From positions 1 to 13,625 of the forward strand of contig CAKROP010000029.1 in assembly GCA_934373375.1 (NCBI GenBank): 13,625 nt of DNA, in the 5' to 3' direction. The notes below the pieces were generated by a model. The model saw only the letters and a program-made list of their open reading frames with translations. It searched no databases and was not told where the DNA came from. The stretch comes from an uncultured Anaerosacchariphilus sp. Lineage in GTDB: Bacteria; Bacillota; Clostridia; Lachnospirales; Lachnospiraceae. Positions 6,628-13,625 of the stretch are shown piece by piece. Position 1 is the first letter of the stretch. Every line of letters begins with the position of its first letter. Both the position numbers and the translations under genes were made by a program.

Positions 6628-7699
6628 AAAGAAGCTTCTTCTCATAATTCCGGCAGCAGTTATCGTCGGTCTGCTGGTCTGGAATGTCATGTTACAGATG
6701 GAGCTTAAGAAATACAAGCCTCAGGTGGAGGCCTATCTGCCGGAGGACGTCTATGTGGCAGTGGGAAGCACTGTGGAACTCTATGACGATGAGGTCGTCT
6801 GGTCCGGTCTGCGGGATGGTTATGCCTGCAACTGGGACTGCGAGATCGGCGAGAACCTGGAAGATCGGTTCTCCGTGACCGGCAAAGAGGAGCAGGTGGG
6901 TGAATACGACCTGACTCTGACTGTATTTGATTATAATGTAAATGAAGTGATAACCCTGAAAAGCACTCTTCATGTGGTAGAGAAGCTTGAGGGGGAATAT
7001 TCGCTCGTAAATATCGGAGACAGTCTTTCGGACGGACGGGAATGGTATCGGACCATCTACCATCTGTCAGGGGACCAGATCACTTTTGCGGGCACAAGAG
7101 GCTGGACGCGGTACAGCCATGAGGGACGGAGCGGCTTTTCGGCCCAGGATTACCTGGAGCCCACCAAGTTCTATTCCGATGGCAATGACGAAGGAGTCCA
7201 GCCCTTTTACGATCCGGTTCAGAAGATGTTCGACTGGAAATATTACAAGCTGTCCACGGGCATTGATCCGGACGCTATTCAGATTTTCCTGGGAACCAAC
7301 GGCCTGAAGGATGACCCTGCTGATACCGTGAACGCCATTGCCCGGATGGTGGACAATATCCGTCGTCACGACCCGGATATCCCCATTTATCTGGTGAATA
7401 CCCTGTACTGGGGCGACCAGGAGAAAATAGGAACCATGGTGAAGCAGGATGGTAGCGCTTTCCTGCCGGGTGAGTTTAAAAACCGATCCGACAAGCGTGT
7501 CATGGATCTGGCGAAGGCCATGGCAAAGAAATTCAAAGGCAAGAAAAATATTGTGCTGATTCCCCTTGGATTCATGCACAACAGCGACGCAAATTTCGAA
7601 GAGGGTGACGCCCTGCATCCGGGCGCAGCGGGTTATGACCAGTTTGCGACGGTGATGTACAGCGTATATTGCGGAACATTGAAAGAAATGCTGGAATAA
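6608..7699 (+). CDS. Membrane-anchored SGNH/GDSL hydrolase with N-terminal beta-sandwich domain
   Basis: The 363-residue product starts at TTG. A basic N-terminus and one membrane helix (about 9-28) anchor it outside the cell. Residues 40-126 look like an Ig-like or PKD-like beta domain (alternating hydrophobic strands, ending VGEYDLTLTVFDYNVNE...LHVVEK). The catalytic domain follows: NIGDSLSDG (135-143, nucleophile Ser139), a glycine block near 162-176, FLGTNG (227-232, oxyanion Asn231) and GDALHPGAAGY (333-343, Asp334 and His337). All SGNH catalytic positions are therefore present, unlike the GSSH variant upstream. Likely roles are removal or transfer of O-acetyl groups on the surface glycan made by this locus. 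It overlaps the preceding glycosyltransferase, so it belongs to the same transcript. An esterase of the carbohydrate-esterase type is the best guess; substrate unknown. Confidence 0.87.
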   Translation: MSGIRSKKKLLLIIPAAVIVGLLVWNVMLQMELKKYKPQVEAYLPEDVYVAVGSTVELYDDEVVWSGLRDGYACNWDCEIGENLEDRFSVTGKEEQVGEYDLTLTVFDYNVNEVITLKSTLHVVEKLEGEYSLVNIGDSLSDGREWYRTIYHLSGDQITFAGTRGWTRYSHEGRSGFSAQDYLEPTKFYSDGNDEGVQPFYDPVQKMFDWKYYKLSTGIDPDAIQIFLGTNGLKDDPADTVNAIARMVDNIRRHDPDIPIYLVNTLYWGDQEKIGTMVKQDGSAFLPGEFKNRSDKRVMDLAKAMAKKFKGKKNIVLIPLGFMHNSDANFEEGDALHPGAAGYDQFATVMYSVYCGTLKEMLE

Positions 7700-7707
7700 A
7701 TCATATT
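7679..7707 (+). promoter_or_regulatory. Weak possible promoter
   Basis: TTGAAA (7679-7684) is followed after 17 bases by CATATT (7702-7707), a four-of-six match to the -10 consensus. The 54-base gap to the next start would allow an internal promoter, but such matches arise easily by chance. Confidence 0.25.
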
Positions 7708-7753
7708 TAAAAATCATAAGTGAGAGCCTGGCTTTATGATTTGGGGGAAGTAT

Positions 7754-9376
7754 ATGGTTACTGGGAAAAAATTTACAGAAAGATTTACGAAATTTTACAG
7801 ACGCTTGCTCGGACTGTTTGAAAAATATTACTGGATCTTTTTTGCGGCAGGCGCTTTGGTGCTTGCCTTTTACTGCTTTCGCTGTCTGGACGTGAAATAC
7901 GTGGATTCCTGGGATGAGGCCCGCCACGGTGTCAACGCCTACGAAATGATTCAGAACGGCGACTATATTCAGCATACCTATAATTATCGGGTGGATGACT
8001 GGAATCTGAAGCCCTCTATCAGTTACTGGGGCATCGTGCTGGGCTTTCGGCTGTTTGGTTACAGCGTCTTTGGCCTGCGTTTTACATCGGCGCTTGCCTA
8101 TCTGCTGGCCGGAATCTCCTGCGCCCTCTTTGCGAAGCATTACAGTAAAGAGGCATCGCTTCTGGTACTGGGCTTTTTCTGCGCCAATGAACGACCACTG
8201 TCGGCCCATCTGGCCCGGGCAGGCGACGCGGATTCCCTCTATCTATTGTTCTTCACGCTGGCTATGCTGGCCATGCTGTCCGTAAAGAAAAATCATAAAA
8301 ACGTATACCTCTGCGGCCTGATGTTTTCCCTGGCATTCCTGACCAAAAGCTGGCATGCGGGGATGATCATGGCCATTGGCGGCATCTACCTGCTGGCAAA
8401 TGGGGAAATGCTGCGGTTCAAAAAGAAAGAATGGGGCGGCTTCCTGCTGTCCGTTTTTGCGCCCTTGCTTTTATGGTTTGGCTGGCGCTTCACGAAAGAC
8501 GGCCTGTTCTTCCTGAAAAACATGATCGAAGTGGATCTGCTGGCCCGCACCGGAAGCACCAACTTCGAGGGACATCAGCTTCCGTTCAGCTTCTACTACG
8601 ATATGGTATTCGGAGCCGAGGGCTTCATCTACCGCTGGCAGCTGCTGATCTGTGTAGTCGGAATCCTGTGCGGCCTGTTATATATGTGGCGAAAAAAGGC
8701 CTGGAACCGGACAGTGCTTGAGCAGGGCGGCGGCATCCTTCTGTGGTTTCTGTTGCCATTTCTGGGCTTTTCCGTCATCGGAACGAAGCTCATCTGGTAC
8801 TGCTACCCCTGTACTGTGCCACTGGCACTGGGAGCGGCGGCGATACTGGGGTGGCTGATTCGGCTGCCGCTGGCTGGAGAAGAGAAACGCGTCACAGAAT
8901 CTGAAAGTGAAAAATCATCTGAAAATGACAGTGGAAAAACGGAACAAAAATGTGGACAATTCTCCGGGATTCGTACCCTGGTGGGGATAACAGCCACAGT
9001 CGCCAGCCTCGTGCTTGTCACAATATACATGAAAAACGCGTACTTCCACGTCATCCGTGAGGCTCACGGCGATCCCTTCCAGCTCTTTATCCGGGAGAGC
9101 GTCAGCCGGGACGCGCCATACGCCGGAGAGAAAGCCTACGTCTACGTCCCCGGCGAGGATCCGGCTGCCATCGGCGACTGGGAACAGAATATGCTGTTCG
9201 TAGCCGAGATCAGCGGCGATTTCCACTGTCAGGACGGCGGAATCGAGGCCTTTCTCGGTGAAAAAGGCGATGCGGTTCTCTATGTGGACCGGCTGGATTA
9301 TGAGCAGAATATAGAGAAACTCCAGGGGGTGGAGGTACTCTGTGAAAACGCAGGGTATATACTGTTAGGTCGCTGA
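7754..9376 (+). CDS. ArnT/PMT-like membrane glycosyltransferase (GT-C, GT39-type)
   Basis: The product is about 540 residues with roughly ten or more membrane helices. The first external loop carries VDSWDEARHGVNAYEM (50-65), the acidic D-x-x-D-E motif that places the catalytic Asp in ArnT and PMT family enzymes; DDWNLKPSISYW (81-92) and HLARAGDADSLY (about 150-161) are further typical blocks. Such enzymes take a sugar from a polyprenyl-phosphate donor and attach it to an extracytoplasmic acceptor. A very polar Glu/Ser/Lys linker (about 375-400) precedes a final membrane helix and a C-terminal soluble segment of about 120 residues. ATG 7754, with GGGGGAAG at 7743-7750, is preferred to ATG 7736, which has a poor ribosome binding site. 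Two donor-making GT2 genes lie just upstream. It probably transfers one of their sugars. The acceptor is not known. Confidence 0.87.
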   Translation: MVTGKKFTERFTKFYRRLLGLFEKYYWIFFAAGALVLAFYCFRCLDVKYVDSWDEARHGVNAYEMIQNGDYIQHTYNYRVDDWNLKPSISYWGIVLGFRLFGYSVFGLRFTSALAYLLAGISCALFAKHYSKEASLLVLGFFCANERPLSAHLARAGDADSLYLLFFTLAMLAMLSVKKNHKNVYLCGLMFSLAFLTKSWHAGMIMAIGGIYLLANGEMLRFKKKEWGGFLLSVFAPLLLWFGWRFTKDGLFFLKNMIEVDLLARTGSTNFEGHQLPFSFYYDMVFGAEGFIYRWQLLICVVGILCGLLYMWRKKAWNRTVLEQGGGILLWFLLPFLGFSVIGTKLIWYCYPCTVPLALGAAAILGWLIRLPLAGEEKRVTESESEKSSENDSGKTEQKCGQFSGIRTLVGITATVASLVLVTIYMKNAYFHVIREAHGDPFQLFIRESVSRDAPYAGEKAYVYVPGEDPAAIGDWEQNMLFVAEISGDFHCQDGGIEAFLGEKGDAVLYVDRLDYEQNIEKLQGVEVLCENAGYILLGR

Positions 9377-9411
9377 CAGAAAAGACAGGAGATAAATGAG
9401 GGGGGAACAGC

Positions 9412-10944
9412 ATGTTCCTGAAGAAGGTATTTTTGGGGGTAAGTCTGGCGCTGACATGTGTCTTGGGCGGATTTATGCTGTATCAGGAGCAACGCTGTGT
9501 CATGGCTGTGCCGATGCTGAATGAACAGGAGACGGCAAAAATCTGCGAACAGCGCCGGGAAGAAAACATTGAGTATGAACTGTATTTTGAGGGAACGACC
9601 TTACCGGTCTACGCAGAAGGGGAAGAAAGAGCCTATCTGATTTCCCAGACAGCAGATGACTGGCGGGGAGATATCGAAGTGTCCGGAGAATACCAAATAG
9701 CGTTTTCGGATAAGGAGAAATTCCCGGAACTGGATGAATGTATTCAAAATGCACAGGCGCTGGAGTACATCGTGTACAATGATGAGAGCTATCAGAAAGG
9801 CCGGATTTACGTTACCGGTCTTCCGGTGATGCTTTTAGAGGACGAAGCAGAGCAGACGGAAGCAGAGCGAACATATGGTAACATGGTTCTTTTCAACACA
9901 GCAAAGGAGCGTGGCGATTACAAAACGGTCAGCCGCTGCGAGTATCATGTGCGAGGCTCTGCCAGCAGAGTATATTATAAACAGGGATATAAGCTGAATC
10001 TTCTGGATACCGGTGGAAACAGTAATAAGCAGCAATTATTGGATCTGCGGAAGGATGACGACTGGATCTTGCGGGCCATGGGGCTGGATGAGAGTAAAAT
10101 CCGCGAACAGCTGGCGACGGAAATCTGGAACGCAATCAACAGCTTCGGGACATATCAGGGCCGATATATAGAGCTGTTTCAGGATGGAGCGTACAGAGGA
10201 CTCTATCTGCTTCACGAACCCATGGATTTTAAAACCGTAGGACTGGATACAGAAAAGCATTTCCTGGTACAGGTAAAAACCTGGCCGGACGATTCTGATT
10301 TCTGGAGCGATGTGGAGCGCTGGGGAGGTATGAAATCACTTCAGTGCGGGGAATTCATCGTGGATCGGAAAAATGAAAACGATCTGGATGAGGTCTATGA
10401 GGTTCTGAAAGCATACCGGGAATTTATGGATGGAAGAGAGCCGGAGAGTGTATTGAACCTGAACTTCGATTTGGAAGGCCTGTATAAAATGGATATCTTC
10501 CTGATGCTGATTACAGGAGTTGATAATTCAGCCAAAAATCAATACATGATATTTACCAGGGAAACCGATGGCAGTTATACCGTGCAGAAGCTTCCATGGG
10601 ATATGGATGCCAGCTTTGGACAAAATCTGGACTATTGTGTATATGAGGGCTTCGATTCGTTGTATACCGGAGATCAGACCGTAGAACGTCTGATGGAGGT
10701 CTGGCCGGAAGAGACGGTAAAAGGTCTGAAAGAAACGTATATGCAGCTGCGCAGTACGGTGCTGACAGAGGAATATCTGCAGGAGCTGATAGAGCAATTA
10801 TACGGAACGCTGGAATATAACAGGGTACTGGAACGGGAGAATGCCACATGGGATAAAGCCATCGGGCGGGAGCAGACGGAATTTGTGAAGGCGTTTGTGG
10901 AGCGAAGGCTGCAGTGGATGGATTCTTATTATTGCGGGTTATGA
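9412..10944 (+). CDS. CotH-family kinase, secreted or membrane-anchored
   Basis: A 510-residue protein with an N-terminal hydrophobic segment (about 5-24) that acts as signal or anchor. A beta-rich N-terminal region (about 55-140) precedes the CotH domain. Seen motifs are YHVRGSASRVYYKQGYKLNL (178-197), DDDWILRAMGLDESKIREQLA (215-235) and RYIELFQDGAYRGLYLLHEP (251-270). The likely catalytic centre is VDNSAKNQYM (370-379) with LPWDMDASFG (394-403), where Asp371 and Asp397/Asp399 correspond to the acidic residues essential in spore-coat CotH. CotH proteins are atypical protein kinases; secreted versions occur with surface and cellulosome proteins. The start has AGGGGGG at 9399-9405. It is the last gene of the plus-strand block, 35 bases after the GT-C gene, so a role on a surface protein or polymer decorated by this locus is a fair inference. 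Its target is unknown. Confidence 0.9.
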   Translation: MFLKKVFLGVSLALTCVLGGFMLYQEQRCVMAVPMLNEQETAKICEQRREENIEYELYFEGTTLPVYAEGEERAYLISQTADDWRGDIEVSGEYQIAFSDKEKFPELDECIQNAQALEYIVYNDESYQKGRIYVTGLPVMLLEDEAEQTEAERTYGNMVLFNTAKERGDYKTVSRCEYHVRGSASRVYYKQGYKLNLLDTGGNSNKQQLLDLRKDDDWILRAMGLDESKIREQLATEIWNAINSFGTYQGRYIELFQDGAYRGLYLLHEPMDFKTVGLDTEKHFLVQVKTWPDDSDFWSDVERWGGMKSLQCGEFIVDRKNENDLDEVYEVLKAYREFMDGREPESVLNLNFDLEGLYKMDIFLMLITGVDNSAKNQYMIFTRETDGSYTVQKLPWDMDASFGQNLDYCVYEGFDSLYTGDQTVERLMEVWPEETVKGLKETYMQLRSTVLTEEYLQELIEQLYGTLEYNRVLERENATWDKAIGREQTEFVKAFVERRLQWMDSYYCGL

Positions 10945-10953
10945 TAGACGGAC

Positions 10954-11031
10954 GGCAGGGGGCAGAAAAATTTTCCACGTTCGAGGCGATCAATCTAGCC
11001 TCTCCTTAGGAAAGTTTTTCTGCCCCCTGCC
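10954..11031. terminator. Large inverted repeat between convergent genes (probable bidirectional 3'-end structure)
   Basis: Arms of 23 bases (10954-10976 and 11009-11031) are complementary except at one position that could wobble. The outer 17 bases pair perfectly, beginning GGCAGGGGGCAG. Between them a 5-bp stem GAGGC/GCCTC (10983-10987 with 10998-11002) adds a tip. It lies 10 bases after the CotH stop and 8 bases past the end of the minus-strand gene, which suits a shared terminator. However, the A and T runs are inside the stem rather than after it, so it is not a textbook intrinsic terminator; RNA protection or processing is also possible. Confidence 0.65.
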
Positions 11032-11038
11032 TGTTGGT

Positions 11039-13267
11039 TTATACGAACATCTTCCGACTGAGTACCGTAACCCCGACAGCCAGCAGGATCATCCCCGCGC
11101 ACAGCACCAGATATTGCTTCAGACTGAAGTACGTCGTCACTTCATACTGATACACCGCGAACGCCAGATCCCCATTTTCCACAGTCTCGCCACTCACGCT
11201 CAGCTGTCCGTCCCGATACAGATCCCAGTTCCCCGTGGTATAGGACAGAAACTCCAGACTGTTCTCACCCTCGATATACCCCGGCCAAATCTCCAGTGTA
11301 TAGGCCGTCTTGCCGTTCGGCACAATATCATCCAACTGAAATTCATACAGCGCTGTCTTCGTCACCAGTCCAGACAGAAACCGGTCATTTTCATAGACGA
11401 CAGTACCGTTCTCATCCGTCAGCCGCACACAGAAGGCCGACTGATTATAATCATCCAGCGGATTGATAACCCGGATGGATATGCGGTTAAAGGGCTTGTC
11501 GGTAGTAAAGGTCTGCACATAATTCTGGTCGTAAGAGGTCACATAGCCGTCGTATCCGCCTGCGTATTGATACTGGTCAAGGGCGTAATCATAAGCCTCG
11601 ATGGGTGTATCCACCAGCTCCTTTTTCGCCAGAACCAGAAGCAGCGCCAGCAGCACCGTACCGGCAGCCGGAGCGATAAAGAGGCGATCCGACACCGTGT
11701 AGTCGGGGAGCGCTTCTGTGAATTCTGCCACGCCGTCCGCCAGCAGCATCAGACACAGGTATGTAAACCCGATACTGTACAGCGGATTGGTCTCCCACAG
11801 CAGATGAAAAGCCATGCCGCCAAGCAATGTCAGCTGCACCAGAAAGAGCTGCGGTCTTTTCTTTTTACGCCGGAGCCTTGCCAGCGCGTTCCCTGCCCCC
11901 AATCCGATGACCAGCATCTCCAGCGCCCGGAAGGCCTGGGTATAGATGAGCAGCAATCCGCTCTTGTCTCCAATGAGATAGTCATAGGCTTTTCCGTAGG
12001 AAGCGTAGCTGTCCTCGGCCTGATAACTGTCGGTGCCGTCCACCCAGGTGTTCAGAAGCTTGCGGCCTGAGAGGGTTACGAGCCCCAACGGTCCGGCTTC
12101 CCGGATACGCTCTTTCAGAACAGCCAGATCCGCAGCCGTTTTCTCTTCCTTTGTCTCAAAGCTTACCGTATAATTCTCATCATTCTGGTCGAAGGAGCCG
12201 TCCCAGCGGGCGCTCATCATCACCCAGTGAATCGCCGGAAATCCGGTATTTTTGTAATCGAAGTTTACATAAGTATTCACGGCCGAGGAGAAAAGTCCCA
12301 GGGACAGACCAGCGGTTACAAGGAAGGCGATACATGGAACGGCCAGCGTCCGAAGTGTTTCACTGAACAGCCCGGCCAGCCCTTCCGCCCGTCTGCGCCA
12401 GAGCTTAAGCGCCCCGTCGATGCAAAGGGCAATCAGCGCAATGGCTGCCGTAGCCCGCAGCTTGAACCCGAAGACGGTCACGACGCCAAGTAAAGCAAAG
12501 AGAAAAGTGAGGCGGCCTTTCCGGTAATCCTGATCCGCAGAAAGGGCCGGATGCGCCACCGTCCTGCGGTGAAAAGCATCCAGGGCCTTCTGAATCCGGA
12601 TGCCCAGATACACAATTCCCATTAAAAACGGCATGGAACAGTTGGCCGTATAGAAATACCCTGCCCACACATAGGACAGCGGACACAGGACGCAGACGCC
12701 GAGAAAGAAGACGGCTTCCGTCCGGCCTTTCAGTTCTTTTAAAATCAGATACCCCAGTACCACGGAAACCAGAATGCACACGACATTTACCAGCTGTACC
12801 GCCAGCATAAAGCCGCTTTCCGGCACGCCGACGCCCTGTAAAAGCTTCAGAAGCCAGTAAGTCAGAATGGTCAGCGGATAGTTATTGGTATACCGGGCAA
12901 AGTATCCGGTTTCATAAGTGCCGGAGATGGTGTGCGTCCGCAGCATTTCGATGGCCATATCGAAGATTTTTAAGGGATCATAGCGAAGCTGGGGACGAAT
13001 CACAGCCAGAAAACCGAGCTGCCCGACAGCCAGTATCAGAAAAAAGACCAGCCCCAGACGCTTCTGATTTTTCTCAGACATGCCACTTACCAGGCGATAT
13101 AAAAGCACCAGCGCCGCCAGAAGCAGCACGCCAAAGGCCAGGATAAACAGAGCCTGGACGGGCGCGTGACTGAGATTCCGCAGAAAAGAAGCGTCCCAGC
13201 GGAAAAAGGCGAAGACGCCGATATAGAGACTGAACAGGGCCAGCAGAAACAGAGAAAGTGTATACAT
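11039..13267 (-). CDS. Large GT-C-like membrane glycosyltransferase with beta-rich external domain
   Basis: The product is 742 residues with about a dozen membrane helices. The start is set by GGAGG (13277-13273) five bases before ATG. A luminal loop after the third helix holds RPQLRYDPLKIFDMAIEML (91-109) and, further on, GYFARYTNNYPLTIL (121-135). The Asp97 region and the NNYP block resemble the catalytic loop of GT39/PMT-like enzymes in Firmicutes, though the family match is weaker than for the plus-strand GT-C gene. Residues about 552-715 form a soluble, strand-rich segment (patterns such as FNRISIRVINP and YTLEIWPGYI) that looks like a jelly-roll or carbohydrate-binding fold, followed by a last helix (about 718-737). 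It is transcribed towards the glycan block. It probably transfers lipid-linked sugars to an external polymer; a flippase or a non-catalytic membrane protein cannot be excluded. Confidence 0.72.
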   Translation of the reverse strand: MYTLSLFLLALFSLYIGVFAFFRWDASFLRNLSHAPVQALFILAFGVLLLAALVLLYRLVSGMSEKNQKRLGLVFFLILAVGQLGFLAVIRPQLRYDPLKIFDMAIEMLRTHTISGTYETGYFARYTNNYPLTILTYWLLKLLQGVGVPESGFMLAVQLVNVVCILVSVVLGYLILKELKGRTEAVFFLGVCVLCPLSYVWAGYFYTANCSMPFLMGIVYLGIRIQKALDAFHRRTVAHPALSADQDYRKGRLTFLFALLGVVTVFGFKLRATAAIALIALCIDGALKLWRRRAEGLAGLFSETLRTLAVPCIAFLVTAGLSLGLFSSAVNTYVNFDYKNTGFPAIHWVMMSARWDGSFDQNDENYTVSFETKEEKTAADLAVLKERIREAGPLGLVTLSGRKLLNTWVDGTDSYQAEDSYASYGKAYDYLIGDKSGLLLIYTQAFRALEMLVIGLGAGNALARLRRKKKRPQLFLVQLTLLGGMAFHLLWETNPLYSIGFTYLCLMLLADGVAEFTEALPDYTVSDRLFIAPAAGTVLLALLLVLAKKELVDTPIEAYDYALDQYQYAGGYDGYVTSYDQNYVQTFTTDKPFNRISIRVINPLDDYNQSAFCVRLTDENGTVVYENDRFLSGLVTKTALYEFQLDDIVPNGKTAYTLEIWPGYIEGENSLEFLSYTTGNWDLYRDGQLSVSGETVENGDLAFAVYQYEVTTYFSLKQYLVLCAGMILLAVGVTVLSRKMFV

Positions 13268-13313
13268 AAAAACCTCCGGTCTGAAATCATTTTATGCAAT
13301 AGAAAAGAAAACA

Positions 13314-13341
13314 TTTATCTTATTTAAATAGAATAGCGCAA
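13314..13341 (-). promoter_or_regulatory. Possible promoter of the minus-strand membrane glycosyltransferase
   Basis: Read on the minus strand, TTGCGC (13341-13336) is followed after 16 bases by GATAAA (13319-13314). Both are partial matches. A start near 13307 would give a leader of about 40 bases. The -35 box overlaps one arm of an inverted repeat. Confidence 0.35.
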
Positions 13342-13369
13342 AAGCGGGGAGGGGTCAACCAGTTTGCGC
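13336..13369. repeat. Short inverted repeat, possible operator
   Basis: GCGCAAA (13336-13342) and TTTGCGC (13363-13369) are perfect 7-base inverted arms 20 bases apart. One arm covers the candidate -35 box of the minus-strand gene, so it could be a regulator site; chance is also possible. Confidence 0.35.
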
Positions 13370-13513
13370 GTGCGGATAAGGGCATCCCAAGCCAGAGCGA
13401 AAAAAGAATGCATCTGTGCGATACATGTGATAAGATAGAGGGCGAAACTGGACAGAAGCTGACAACATACTTCTGTTTTCAGAAAGAATAAAAGGGAACA
13501 GGAGCACACAGTC

Positions 13514-13625
13514 ATGCCGATATCACGCATCTATCTGGCCCCCATGGAGGGCGTCACCACCTTCATCTACCGCCGCGCCCACGCCGCCGTCGACGGCCCG
13601 CTGGACAAATATTTTACCCCATTTC
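13514..13625 (+). CDS. tRNA-dihydrouridine synthase, N-terminal fragment
   Basis: Only the first 37 codons are in the window; the gene runs off the right edge. The start ATG has AGGAG at 13500-13504, nine bases upstream. The visible protein, beginning MPISRIYLAPMEGVT and ending DKYFTPF, matches the FMN-binding opening of Dus enzymes (LAPMEGVT is the first strand and loop of the TIM barrel), which reduce uridines in tRNA to dihydrouridine. It is a housekeeping gene and probably marks the border of the surface-glycan locus. The codons here are richer in C at third positions than most of the glycan genes. Which Dus subgroup it belongs to cannot be told from this much. Confidence 0.85.
   Translation, partial: MPISRIYLAPMEGVTTFIYRRAHAAVDGPLDKYFTPF

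Larger units (their letters stand above)
13268..13513. other. Divergent intergenic region, 246 bases
   Basis: No convincing gene is seen. The first 75 bases are AT-rich and should hold the promoter for the minus-strand membrane protein. The remainder is mixed in composition and includes a small TTCTG-TTTT-CAGAA hairpin (13471-13484) shortly before the dihydrouridine synthase. A clear plus-strand promoter could not be identified; CTGACA at 13459-13464 lacks a good -10 at normal spacing. Confidence 0.6.

Noticed and set aside
7067..8209. 380-codon open frame on the minus strand
   Set aside because: It lies opposite two well-supported plus-strand genes (SGNH and GT-C), and its translation shows no recognisable motif; it is a by-product of their codon use.
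10895..12070. 391-codon open frame on the plus strand
   Set aside because: It overlaps the CotH end, the inverted repeat and the antisense side of the large membrane protein. The protein is rich in His, Gln and Arg, as expected for an antisense shadow.
13459..13490. CTGACA as -35 box for the dihydrouridine synthase gene
   Set aside because: The six bases at 17-base spacing (GAAAGA) do not resemble a -10 box, and the nearest AT-rich match is too far away.
1..13625. CRISPR arrays, tRNA or rRNA genes, transposase genes
   Set aside because: No regularly spaced direct repeats, no tRNA-like cloverleaf with a TTC-arm, and no transposase-like protein were seen on reading both strands.

Overview
The window looks like the chromosome of a Gram-positive anaerobe of the class Clostridia, most likely a Lachnospiraceae-type gut bacterium. 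This rests on moderate GC content, strong AGGAGG-type ribosome binding sites, use of GTG and TTG starts, a CotH-family kinase, and the style of the partial dihydrouridine synthase at the right end. The assignment is by overall feel and was not checked by a search.

Layout. Positions 1-10944 hold one dense plus-strand block for building and decorating a cell-surface glycan. In order it encodes: the C-terminal end of an integral-membrane acyltransferase (AT3 type); an MBOAT O-acyltransferase; an unusually structured 150-base non-coding element; a membrane-anchored SGNH/AlgJ-DltD-like partner of the MBOAT; a DegT-family sugar aminotransferase; an FdtA/QdtA-type dTDP-ketosugar isomerase; two different GtrB/DPM1-like polyprenyl-phosphate glycosyltransferases; a membrane-anchored SGNH/GDSL hydrolase; an ArnT/PMT-like GT-C glycosyltransferase; and a secreted or anchored CotH-family kinase. 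A large inverted repeat (10954-11031) lies between convergent genes. A second, larger GT-C-like membrane protein with a beta-rich outer domain then runs on the minus strand (13267-11039). After a 246-base divergent intergenic region, a housekeeping tRNA-dihydrouridine synthase begins and is cut by the window edge.

How the genes may work together (inference). The isomerase and aminotransferase would make a dTDP-3-amino-3,6-dideoxyhexose. One or both GT2 enzymes would load sugars onto undecaprenyl phosphate at the inner membrane face. The two GT-C proteins would use the lipid-linked sugars outside the membrane to decorate a wall or surface polymer. The AT3, MBOAT and SGNH proteins would add or remove O-acyl groups. 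No sugar N-acyltransferase is visible here, so the amino sugar could stay a free amine, as L-Ara4N does in the ArnT system. A near-consensus promoter inside the end of the first SGNH gene suggests that the sugar-synthesis and glycosyltransferase part is its own transcription unit. The most unusual non-coding feature is the multi-stem element at 1838-1990, which fills nearly the whole gap between the MBOAT gene and its partner.
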